From Archaeoglobaceae archaeon (lineage in GTDB: Archaea > Halobacteriota > Archaeoglobi > Archaeoglobales > Archaeoglobaceae), in contig JALWDS010000014.1 of assembly GCA_027036775.1 (NCBI GenBank), positions 1-40,594 on the forward strand: a DNA stretch of 40,594 nucleotides. Direction: 5' to 3'. The notes under the pieces were generated by a model. The model searched no databases. It was not told where the DNA came from and was given only the letters and a program-made list of their open reading frames with translations. Numbering within the stretch: the first letter of the stretch is position 1; the number at the start of each line of letters is the position of its first letter. A program made the translations under genes and the position numbers. This document shows positions 33,578 through 40,594 of the stretch, in pieces.

Positions 33578-35738
33578 CCTCGTTGTGAGCGTTTTCAATT
33601 ATTTTGGCAAGCTTGTTCCACATTGCAACTCCTACGTATTCGAATCTGACCCTCTTTTCTCCCAAGGCGTTCAAAAGCCTTATTCTCCTGTCCTGTATGT
33701 AGTTACCCCAAATGTGATGGCAGTTCTTAGGTGGACATCCCGCAATTAAAACGTAGTCCGCCTTGTTCTCAGCCAAAATCTTTTCCACGACATCCGGATT
33801 CAGAGATGCGGAGCACCTAACCCTTACACTTCTGAAGGGAGGTAGCTTCAATCCGTAGTAACCCATCAGATCTCCAGCCGCGTAACTGCACCAGTAACAT
33901 AGAAATGCCAAAATCCTCGGCCCCTCGTTGTTCTTGAATGCCACGTCGGCCATTCTCAGAATCTGCTCGTCTTCCAAGTTTACCAGTGTTATAGCTCTGC
34001 TCGGGCAGGTTGCGTAGCACAAACCGCATCCCTTGCAGAAGGCCGGATCTATTCTAAATACCTCCTCAAGCTTTATAGCGTCGTGGGGACATATCGCGTA
34101 GCAGAGACCGCATCTCGAGCACTTCTCAAGGTTCGTCACGGAGTAATACTTCATCTCCTTACCCTTCAAAGCCTCGTAAACCTTCAAAGCTATCGCCCTA
34201 CCAGATTCGACGCTCTCCTGAACGTCCTTAAATCCCTTGGAAGCCAAGAAGATCCTATCGACGTAGCTCTCACCTGGATTGACTACTCTCGGCTGGAACT
34301 CCAAAGGAAATCCGAAGTCGTCAAGCTTCAAACCCAACCTCTTGAAGAGCTTCAAGCTTGAAGGTATCAAAGGCTCGGCTAAAACGACGTAATCAGCCTC
34401 AAACTCCCCATCTTTCGTTTTAACAACCAAATAGTCTTCTCTCTCCTCAATTCCCTCCACATCGGTTTGAACGAACTCGACACCCCTCTTTATCGCTATC
34501 CTCCTAAAGGCTTCGAAAGCCCTCCCGTAGGTCCTCAAGCTCTTGTATATTACCGTAACCTCTGTTTCAGGTCTAATCATCTTGAGCCTGTTGACCTGCT
34601 TGACCGTTACGGGGCAACACAACCTTGAGCAGTAGCCAACCTCGTCCTTCTGGCAGAGAACGAAGACCACGCTCATCGGAACTTCTCCAAAGAGGTTGTT
34701 CGCTATCATCCTCTCGAACTCCAGAAGGGTCATCACCTTCGGGTGGTCGTATCTATACTTCTTCAAAACCTCTCTGTTCGTTTCAAAGCCCGTTGCAATG
34801 ACGATGGCCCCGAAATCCTCCTCAAAAACCTCAGCCTTTGCATCCATGTTTATCGCATTCGTCGGACAAACCTTCAGGCACTCACCACACTTATTGCAAC
34901 CCTCGACTATGTTGTAAACGTCGGGCATGGCCAGTCTGAAGTCCTTGTCTATGGCCTTCCTCTTCGTCATTCCGAAGTTGAAGGGGTTCGGAACCTCTAT
35001 CGGACAGACCTCACTGCATCTGCCACAGCCAACGCACCTCTCTGGATCGACGTATTTCGGTTCCGTTTCTATCTTCACCCTGAAGTTTCCGTCAACCTTC
35101 TCAACATCCAAAACCCTCGAACTCGTCAATATTCTTGCGTTGCTCAGCATCAGCTCTCTGTTTACAACAGGGATCACGCATTCGGACGTGCACATTGAAG
35201 GATAACCTTCACCCTGCCACAGGAAGGGGATCTGACAAACGTGACCGCCCAAATAGGGTTTCTCCTCAACTAAGGTTACGTCGATACCAAGCTCGGCCAA
35301 ACTTTTTGCGCAACTAATTCCAGCAACACCTCCACCTATCACCAAAACCCTCTTCAGAGGTTCGAACGAGTTGTAGAACTTGCTCAGCTTTAACTTCTCT
35401 ATCGCCATCGCTATCAAGTCCTTCGCCTTGTCGGTTGCGGTTTTCCTATCGTGAATCCAAGCACACTGTTCCCTTATGTTTGCGTTCTCCCAGAACCTTA
35501 TACCGTAGGATTTCGCTGTCTTGTGCATGGCGTTTTCGTTGAAGTTTAGAGAGGACCTCTCACTGCAACAGGCAAAAACTATACCGTCGAAATCTCTAAA
35601 ACCTTCGAGGTTCGGATTTTTGCAGAGGAAGTCAAATACCTCAACCCTGTCCGCCATGCCCTCAGCAAATTCCCTGACTTCGTCGAAGTCTATGTTCAGA
35701 GTTCCCCCGCACGTGCATATGGCCACCCCTACCTTCAT
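33564..35738 (-). CDS. hdrA: HdrA-like flavin Fe-S protein fused to a C-terminal MvhD domain
   Basis: 724 aa from ATG 35738 (the open frame before it is not conserved). N-terminal CTC (Cys8, Cys10), FAD site VLVIGGGVAGISCAKSL (about 131-147), and four [4Fe-4S] sets at Cys 235/238/241/245, 281/284/287/291, 540/543/546/550 and 568/571/574/578. Residues from about 605 form an MvhD/FlpD domain (ILAFLCYWCSYAAGD, RVRCSAS, IAGCPPKNCHH). HdrA is the flavin electron-bifurcating subunit of heterodisulfide reductase, MvhD links it to an electron donor. QmoB of sulfate reducers has the same fusion, but qmoA/qmoC and hdrB/C are not next to this gene. Its neighbour across 78 bp is the divergent PyrK-like reductase. 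Confidence 0.9.
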   Translation of the reverse strand: MKVGVAICTCGGTLNIDFDEVREFAEGMADRVEVFDFLCKNPNLEGFRDFDGIVFACCSERSSLNFNENAMHKTAKSYGIRFWENANIREQCAWIHDRKTATDKAKDLIAMAIEKLKLSKFYNSFEPLKRVLVIGGGVAGISCAKSLAELGIDVTLVEEKPYLGGHVCQIPFLWQGEGYPSMCTSECVIPVVNRELMLSNARILTSSRVLDVEKVDGNFRVKIETEPKYVDPERCVGCGRCSEVCPIEVPNPFNFGMTKRKAIDKDFRLAMPDVYNIVEGCNKCGECLKVCPTNAINMDAKAEVFEEDFGAIVIATGFETNREVLKKYRYDHPKVMTLLEFERMIANNLFGEVPMSVVFVLCQKDEVGYCSRLCCPVTVKQVNRLKMIRPETEVTVIYKSLRTYGRAFEAFRRIAIKRGVEFVQTDVEGIEEREDYLVVKTKDGEFEADYVVLAEPLIPSSLKLFKRLGLKLDDFGFPLEFQPRVVNPGESYVDRIFLASKGFKDVQESVESGRAIALKVYEALKGKEMKYYSVTNLEKCSRCGLCYAICPHDAIKLEEVFRIDPAFCKGCGLCYATCPSRAITLVNLEDEQILRMADVAFKNNEGPRILAFLCYWCSYAAGDLMGYYGLKLPPFRSVRVRCSASLNPDVVEKILAENKADYVLIAGCPPKNCHHIWGNYIQDRRIRLLNALGEKRVRFEYVGVAMWNKLAKIIENAHNEVKGT

Positions 35739-35816
35739 GCTTCGAATTAAAACGCTATGACTTATTTTCTTTCGCGTTTTTGCAAAAGATACAAATCCAC
35801 GAAACGTAGGTTTGGC

Positions 35817-36551
35817 ATGTTCTGTTTGAGGGTTAGAAGGGTCGTAAGGCACAGCGAAAAGGTATCGACGCTGATACTCGAAAGGGAAGTTCCGTCCAAA
35901 CCGGGGCAATTTTTGATGGTGAACGTGATCGGCTACGAAGAGATACCTTTAAGCCTGTCCTCCCCAAACTCCATCACGGTTAAAGCTGTGGGGGAAACAA
36001 CGAAAGCTTTGGTGAAATTTAAGGGAGGAGAGATTTTGGGTATAAGAGGTCCATTTGGCAAATCTTTCACACCATCGAACAGAGCTTTGATAATTGCTGG
36101 CGGTATTGGTATCGCTCCATTGAGATACCTCTATCACTGGTTGAATGCCGAAGTAACGGTTTTCTACGGTGCAAGGAGCAGAGATGAGCTCGTCTTTCTC
36201 GAAGAGTTTGAAGACGTTCACGTGTCAACAGACGACGGATCCTACGGTTTCAAAGGAAACGTCGTTCAACTGCTGAAGAGGTCGAATGTGAACTTCGACT
36301 GTTTCGATAGAATCTACTGCTGTGGACCTCCGGTTATGCTTAAGAGCCTTTACGAGTTATTAAAGAAGAACGACGCTCTGAAAAAATCGGAGTTTTCGAT
36401 AGAAAGATTCATGAGGTGCGGGATAGGTTTGTGCGGTTCCTGCGTCCTCGAAAACGGTTTGAGGGTTTGCAGGGAGGGACCGGTTTTTAGGGGTGACGAG
36501 CTAACCCCTGTTTTCGAGAGAAGCCTTTACAAATCCCACGAAGATCGGTGA
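35817..36551 (+). CDS. pyrK: dihydroorotate dehydrogenase electron-transfer subunit-like (PyrK)
   Basis: 244-aa ferredoxin-reductase-type protein from ATG 35817. An FAD domain ([16 protein letters not shown]), NAD domain ([26 protein letters not shown]) and the C-terminal [2Fe-2S] site [20 protein letters not shown] followed by REGPVF, characteristic of PyrK. PyrK passes electrons between the class 1B dihydroorotate dehydrogenase PyrDB and NAD. pyrD is not present here. The convergent gene is pyrG, overlapping by 51 nt, so two pyrimidine genes meet tail to tail. Given the divergent HdrA-MvhD gene, a role as electron-input module for another complex cannot be excluded. Confidence 0.85.
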   Translation: MFCLRVRRVVRHSEKVSTLILEREVPSKPGQFLMVNVIGYEEIPLSLSSPNSITVKAVGETTKALVKFKGGEILGIRGPFGKSFTPSNRALIIAGGIGIAPLRYLYHWLNAEVTVFYGARSRDELVFLEEFEDVHVSTDDGSYGFKGNVVQLLKRSNVNFDCFDRIYCCGPPVMLKSLYELLKKNDALKKSEFSIERFMRCGIGLCGSCVLENGLRVCREGPVFRGDELTPVFERSLYKSHEDR

Positions 36552-38084
36552 GGGACTGTAAGGTCTCGATTTAAATTCGGGATGGAACTGGGTGCCTATG
36601 AAGAAGTCGTTCTTCGGATACTCTATTATTTCGACCCTCCTTCCGCCATCGGAGTAGCCAGATACGACTAATCCGTGCCTCTTCAAGTCTTCCACATACA
36701 TCGGATTCACCTCGTATCTGTGTCTGTGCCTCTCGTAAACCTTCTCCCTTCCGTAAAGCCTGTATGCCAAGGTATCTTTGACTATCGTTACCTCTATCTC
36801 ACCCAACCTCATCGTCCCTCCCAGCCTGTCTACCTCCTTCTGCTCCGGAAGTAGGTCTATGACCAGATGCCCCTCACTTGCAAACTCCCCGCTGTTCGCA
36901 TCCTCCCAGCCGATAACGTTCCTCGCAAACTCTATTACCGCCAACTGGAATCCGAAGCATATACCCAAAAACGGAACGTTGTTTTCCCTCGCAAACTCTA
37001 TGGCCTTTATCTTCCCTTCAGCCCCCCTCTTACCGAATCCACCCGGAACAAGTATTCCGTCTCCCTCTATCTCAACGCTCTCCTTTCCTTCGAGTTCCTC
37101 GCTCTCTATCCAGTTCACCTTAACCCTGCAACCAGCGTAGATGCCTCCGTGTTTTAAGGCTTCGACTATGCTTATATAAGAGTCTCTAACGTGGGTATAC
37201 TTCCCGACTATTGCAATGGTAACCTCCTCCTTCAAATCCTTTAAACGCTTCACCATCTCTTCCCAATCCCTCTTGTAAGGTCTCTTCTCAAGTTTCAACC
37301 TCTCCACTATGTATTCGTCGAACCTCTCCTCCCTGAACTTCAACGGGACTTCGTAGATGTCTTCAACGTCCTCGTTGCTGACGACAGCTTCAACTGGAAC
37401 ATCGCAGAACAGCGAAATCTTTCTCTTCGTTTCTGGTTTCAACCTTTCCGCACACCTTCCCACTATCGCATCCGGTTGAAGTCCCAGACTTCTAAGCTCC
37501 TTAACGCTGTGCTGTGTCGGTTTGGTCTTTTGCTCCCCTCCCCTGTCCAGAGGAATAAGCGTGACGTGAATAAGCATGAAGTCCTCATGCCTGAGCTCGT
37601 TCTTCATCTGCCTTACCGCTTCGAGGAAGGGCATCCCCTCTATGTCTCCGACCGTTCCACCTATCTCGACCAAACATACGTCAGCGTTGCTCTTTTCTGC
37701 AACCCTCCTTATCCAGCTCTTTATTTCATCAGTTACGTGCGGTATTATCTGGACGGTCTGCCCCAAATACTCCCCCTTCCTCTCCTTCTCTATAACGTTT
37801 CTATATATCTTTCCAGTCGTTATGTTGTGCTCTCCCGTTAGTTCTACACCTATGAAACGCTCGTAATGACCCAAATCCAAGTCCACTTCAGTCCCGTCCT
37901 TCAAGACGTAAACCTCTCCGTGCTGAAAGGGGTTCATAGTTCCAGCGTCTATGTTTATGTATGGATCGATCTTTATCGGGACAACCTTGTAACCCATGTC
38001 AACCAAAAGCCTACCGATCGATGCACACGTAATTCCCTTTCCCAAACCGCTCATCACCCCTCCAGTGACGAATATGAACTTCAT
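36501..38084 (-). CDS. pyrG: CTP synthase
   Basis: Glutamine-dependent conversion of UTP to CTP. 527 aa: amidoligase domain with [46 protein letters not shown] and [17 protein letters not shown], then the class I amidotransferase with [11 protein letters not shown], nucleophile Cys in FLGICFGFQ, and the His/Glu of QFHPEF. The start is 4 nt after the Trm112-like stop, with GGTGA in the overlapping stop region serving as ribosome binding site. The 3' end overlaps pyrK. Confidence 0.97.
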   Translation of the reverse strand: MKFIFVTGGVMSGLGKGITCASIGRLLVDMGYKVVPIKIDPYINIDAGTMNPFQHGEVYVLKDGTEVDLDLGHYERFIGVELTGEHNITTGKIYRNVIEKERKGEYLGQTVQIIPHVTDEIKSWIRRVAEKSNADVCLVEIGGTVGDIEGMPFLEAVRQMKNELRHEDFMLIHVTLIPLDRGGEQKTKPTQHSVKELRSLGLQPDAIVGRCAERLKPETKRKISLFCDVPVEAVVSNEDVEDIYEVPLKFREERFDEYIVERLKLEKRPYKRDWEEMVKRLKDLKEEVTIAIVGKYTHVRDSYISIVEALKHGGIYAGCRVKVNWIESEELEGKESVEIEGDGILVPGGFGKRGAEGKIKAIEFARENNVPFLGICFGFQLAVIEFARNVIGWEDANSGEFASEGHLVIDLLPEQKEVDRLGGTMRLGEIEVTIVKDTLAYRLYGREKVYERHRHRYEVNPMYVEDLKRHGLVVSGYSDGGRRVEIIEYPKNDFFIGTQFHPEFKSRPYSPSPIFVGFVKASLENRG

Positions 38085-38088
38085 GCTC

Positions 38089-38268
38089 TCACCTTAGGTC
38101 AGGGGGAAGCATGTTCGGAATCCCATCTTCGATTGGATACTCCGTCCCGCATTTCGTGCAGATGAGCTTACCAGAAATTACCTCCTCCTCGTTCTCCTCA
38201 AAAACCTCAAGCTTCAAATCGCCCTTGCATATTGGACAGGCCAGTATGTCGAGAAGCTTCTTCCTCAT
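38089..38268 (-). CDS. Trm112-like small zinc protein
   Basis: 59-aa protein, short enough to be missed by many gene finders. It begins [21 protein letters not shown] and continues with [23 protein letters not shown], the Trm112p/YcaR fold with four cysteines (11, 14, 37, 40). In archaea and eukaryotes Trm112 is the activating partner of several SAM methyltransferases acting on tRNA, rRNA and release factor. The stop codon is 4 nt before pyrG and its AAGGTGA tail is the pyrG ribosome binding site, so the two genes are one operon. It is divergent from rfcL across 72 bp. Confidence 0.9.
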   Translation of the reverse strand: MRKKLLDILACPICKGDLKLEVFEENEEEVISGKLICTKCGTEYPIEDGIPNMLPPDLR

Positions 38269-38313
38269 AACACCCTTGTCGGAGGCACATCAATTTAACT
38301 TTAACGCAAAAGC

Positions 38314-38321
38314 CTTTAAGG
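38314..38321 (+). promoter_or_regulatory. TATA box of the RFC large-subunit gene
   Basis: CTTTAAGG is centred about 24 nt before the ATG at 38341, which has no Shine-Dalgarno, so a leaderless transcript is likely. Confidence 0.45.
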
Positions 38322-38340
38322 TTGTTGGAAACTATATTCA

Positions 38341-39807
38341 ATGCTTTGGGTTGAGAAGTATAGGCCTAAAACGATCAAAGACGTCGTTGCGGACAAGAGC
38401 ATACTTGAGAGGGTCATAGCTTGGGCCAAAAGGTGGCAGGAGGGAATTCCTCAAAAACCTCTCCTCTTGGGTGGACCACCGGGTGTTGGTAAAACCTCCT
38501 TAGCCTTGGCTCTGGCAAACACGTTCGGATGGGAGGTTGTGGAGTTGAACGCGAGCGATCAGAGGAGCTGGCAGATTATAAAGAGGATAGTGGGTGAGGC
38601 TGTCTTCAACGAAACCATAAGCGACGAAGGAGAGTTTCTTTCAAGCGATGAAGGTAGGTTGAAGTTGATTCTCCTCGACGAGGTTGACAACGTAAGCAAG
38701 AAGGAGGACTTCGGCGGTGAATCCGCTTTGATAAAGCTGTTGAAGAAAAAGCCGAGGCAACCCATAATACTCACGGCAAACGACCCCTTCAAGCTTTCGA
38801 AGGAACTTAGGGATCTTTGCGAGTTCATCCAGTTCAAGAGGTTGAGGACGGATCAGATAGTCAAGGTTTTGGAGAGGATATGTGCGAGCGAAGGGATCAG
38901 GTGCGACAGGAGAGCTCTGATTGCGATAGCCCAAAACGCTGGGGGAGATTTGAGAGCAGCTATAAACGATTTGCAAGCTATAGCTGAAGGTAGGAAGGAG
39001 ATAAAAGCTGAGGACGTTGTCGTTGCCAAGAGAACTCAGGAGCTTGACGTCTTCAAGGTCATGCAGAAGATTTTCAAGAGGTTCGATAGAACAGTTTACA
39101 CCGATGCGATGAACCTCGACGAATCTCCAGAGGACCTGATAGTTTGGATAGACGAAAACCTCCCCTTGGAATACGAAGGTGAGGAGTTGTTGAAGGCTTA
39201 CTTGGTTCTATCGAGGGCGGACATGTTCTTGGGTAGGGTGAAGAGGAGGGGATTTTACAGGCTTTGGAGATACGCCACATACCTCATGACCGTGGGAGTT
39301 GCATACGCAAAGCAGAAGCCGAAGGGCGGTTTCACGAGGTATCAAAGGCCCGAGATATGGCAGATGCTGGTTTTAATTAGGGAGAGGAGGGAAAGGATAA
39401 AGAGCATACTGAAGAAGATTGCGAAGAACTCTCACATGTCAACGAAGAAGGCCTTGAACGAGATGTTTTTCTTCGTGGTTTACATGCTCAGGCATGCGGA
39501 CATCGAGACCGCTTCGAAGATTGCGGTCTTCTACGATCTGAGCGAAGAGGAGATTGCCCTTATCGCTGGGGAGAGCAGAGCAAAGGAGATAAAGGAGTTT
39601 GCGAGGAGGAAGGGGATAAAGAGAGTGGAGGTCGTTGAGGAGGAAGAGTTTTTCAAGGCTTTTGAAAGGGAGGAGAAAAGAGAGGAAGTAAAAGTGGAGA
39701 AAAAAGAGGAAGAAGAAAGAGAGGTCGAGAAGGAGAAGAAGGCTAAGAAGAGGAGAAAAAAGAAGAAGGAAAAGGCTGAAGTGACGTTGGACAAGTTCTT
39801 TTCATGA
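38341..39807 (+). CDS. rfcL: replication factor C large subunit
   Basis: Clamp-loader AAA+ subunit, 488 aa, which loads PCNA with RfcS. MLWVEKYRPKTIKDVV start, Walker A GGPPGVGKTS (44-53), Walker B LILLDEVDN, sensor 1 IILTAND, and AGGDLRAAINDLQ (sensor 2). The collar domain covers about residues 230-400. The last 65 residues are a Lys/Glu-rich tail ending TLDKFFS, a PCNA-interacting PIP box in which the usual Gln is Glu (E-V-T-L-D-K-F-F). It overlaps the next gene by 4 nt (ATGA), giving translational coupling. Confidence 0.96.
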   Translation: MLWVEKYRPKTIKDVVADKSILERVIAWAKRWQEGIPQKPLLLGGPPGVGKTSLALALANTFGWEVVELNASDQRSWQIIKRIVGEAVFNETISDEGEFLSSDEGRLKLILLDEVDNVSKKEDFGGESALIKLLKKKPRQPIILTANDPFKLSKELRDLCEFIQFKRLRTDQIVKVLERICASEGIRCDRRALIAIAQNAGGDLRAAINDLQAIAEGRKEIKAEDVVVAKRTQELDVFKVMQKIFKRFDRTVYTDAMNLDESPEDLIVWIDENLPLEYEGEELLKAYLVLSRADMFLGRVKRRGFYRLWRYATYLMTVGVAYAKQKPKGGFTRYQRPEIWQMLVLIRERRERIKSILKKIAKNSHMSTKKALNEMFFFVVYMLRHADIETASKIAVFYDLSEEEIALIAGESRAKEIKEFARRKGIKRVEVVEEEEFFKAFEREEKREEVKVEKKEEEEREVEKEKKAKKRRKKKKEKAEVTLDKFFS

Positions 39808-40322
39808 AGGTCGCAGTGGGTTCGACAAACCCTACGAAGGTTGAGGGTGTCAGGTTGGCTTTCGAGAGCTACTTCAAGGATGTGAAAGTGTTTCCCAAGG
39901 AGGTTGACTCTGGCGTTAGACCTCAGCCGATAGGAGACGAGGTGATAGAGGGAGCTATAAACAGGGCTAAGAACGCCTACGGCGATTGCGACTTCAGCGT
40001 CGGAGTTGAGGCGGGTTTGTTTCCAATGAAGGGGACGATAACGGGTTACGTTGACTTTCAGGTTGCGGTCGTTTACGACGGAAAAAGGCACTCGATCGGA
40101 TTCGGCCCGGGATTCGAATTCCCCCCATTCGTTGTCGAGAGGGCTTTGAAGGGGGAGGAAGTGGGTATGGTTATGAGCGAGTTCACGGGAATAAGGGACA
40201 TAGGCAAAAAAATCGGGGCCATTCACTACCTAACTAAAGGTAAGGTTTCGAGGGTTGAACTTACGAAAATTGCGGTTACCATGGCCTTGATACCTTGGCT
40301 CAACGAAAGACTCTACTGGTGA
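39804..40322 (+). CDS. inosine/xanthosine triphosphatase, YjjX/DUF84 family
   Basis: 172 aa. KVAVGSTNPTKVEGVRLAF at the start, VDSGVRPQPIGDEVIEGAINRAKNA, FSVGVEAGLFP and FGPGFEFPPFVVERAL are hallmarks of the YjjX family, which hydrolyses non-canonical purine nucleotides such as ITP and XTP to protect nucleic acids. Coupling to the RFC gene by a 4-nt overlap fits a replication/pool-cleaning theme. It is followed 4 nt later by a small helical protein. Confidence 0.85.
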   Translation: MKVAVGSTNPTKVEGVRLAFESYFKDVKVFPKEVDSGVRPQPIGDEVIEGAINRAKNAYGDCDFSVGVEAGLFPMKGTITGYVDFQVAVVYDGKRHSIGFGPGFEFPPFVVERALKGEEVGMVMSEFTGIRDIGKKIGAIHYLTKGKVSRVELTKIAVTMALIPWLNERLYW

Positions 40323-40326
40323 TGGT

Positions 40327-40584
40327 ATGGACGCGATAATAATCGGAAGGGTTAGAGAGTTTCTCAACGCATACAGGTCTAACGACTTGGACAAAGCTTT
40401 GGAGTTGTTGAGAGAGCTCGAGGAATTCGTGGAGGGTTTGTTAAACGTTACGAGGGATTCAAAAGCCCTATCTTTGGCCCTAAACGTTTACATGATGATC
40501 CCCCTCTACGAGGACATGATAAGGTTTAAGATCAACCTCGCCGACAAATCGCGTTCGACCTCCCGTAAGGAAGGGGAATTTTAA
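40327..40584 (+). CDS. small helical hypothetical protein
   Basis: 85 aa, not recognised. The body is helical: RVREFLNAYRSNDLDKALELLRELEEFVEGLL and ALSLALNVYMMIPLYEDMIRFKINL look like two or three amphipathic helices, followed by a charged tail RSTSRKEGEF. It starts 4 nt after the YjjX-like stop with GGTGAT at 40318-40323 as Shine-Dalgarno, so it belongs to the rfcL transcript. No signal peptide, cysteines or metal motif. Confidence 0.65.
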   Translation: MDAIIIGRVREFLNAYRSNDLDKALELLRELEEFVEGLLNVTRDSKALSLALNVYMMIPLYEDMIRFKINLADKSRSTSRKEGEF

Positions 40585-40594
40585 GGAACTGTAA

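Noticed and set aside
35739-35909. A 57-residue N-terminal extension of HdrA.
   Set aside because: It has no HdrA similarity, overlaps the pyrK promoter and start, and the family starts at MKVGVAICTCGG.
1-40594. CRISPR arrays, tRNA or rRNA genes, prophage or plasmid genes.
   Set aside because: None seen on either strand. The gaps between genes are almost all too short and hold no cloverleaf-like sequence or regular repeats.

Overview
This 40.6 kb window comes from a hyperthermophilic euryarchaeon, most likely a member of the Archaeoglobales. The evidence is archaeal informational machinery throughout (fibrillarin, TFS, eS1, MCM, RFC large subunit, SmAP, Bud32, RtcB, archaeal RNase P RNA), strong AGG/AGA arginine use, TATA boxes about 25 nt upstream of many start codons (leaderless transcripts), an HSR1-cdc48-hsp20 operon with the exact CTAAC-N5-GTTAG operator known from Archaeoglobus fulgidus, an SmAP2-type Sm protein, and an HdrA-MvhD fusion. 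The species cannot be fixed from sequence reading alone.

Layout. 1-3.7 kb: an aromatic-precursor aldolase (ADTH synthase), pheS, a phosphoglycolate-type phosphatase and fibrillarin. 3.7-8.7 kb: the heat-shock operon (regulator, Cdc48 with an intein, Hsp20). 8.7-11.2 kb: three overlapping genes for a KaiC-like ATPase, a roadblock-like protein and a FIST-like sensor, a possible signalling module. 11.2-14.3 kb: a UbiA prenyltransferase with a possible 23-residue upstream ORF, then TFS, Nudix, ThiE and a DUF22-like gene. 14.3-22.4 kb: RtcB with an intein, a zinc ribbon with a polyglutamate tail, Bud32, a radical SAM enzyme, ribosomal protein eS1, a candidate C/D box sRNA, SerS and LeuC/HacA. 22.5-29.3 kb: MCM with an intein, an Agl23-like membrane glycosyltransferase, an IS200/IS605-like structured remnant, PmbA, and the RNase P RNA. 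29.3-40.6 kb: an NAD-sugar epimerase, SmAP2, a winged-helix protein with four cysteines, an MFS transporter, a UbiA enzyme, a LysE exporter, HdrA-MvhD, PyrK, PyrG, a Trm112-like protein, RFC large subunit, a YjjX-like NTP phosphatase and a small helical protein.

The region is mostly chromosomal housekeeping. Its mobile content is three LAGLIDADG inteins (Cdc48, RtcB, MCM), all placed at or near conserved nucleotide-binding or metal-binding motifs, plus the small IS605-like remnant. Gene packing is tight: seven convergent pairs overlap at their 3' ends, including RNase P RNA with the epimerase gene. The observations most worth checking are the C/D box sRNA, the KaiC/roadblock/FIST module, the IS605/omegaRNA-like remnant that supplies the end of one gene and perhaps the ribosome binding site of the next, the intein set, and the microORF.
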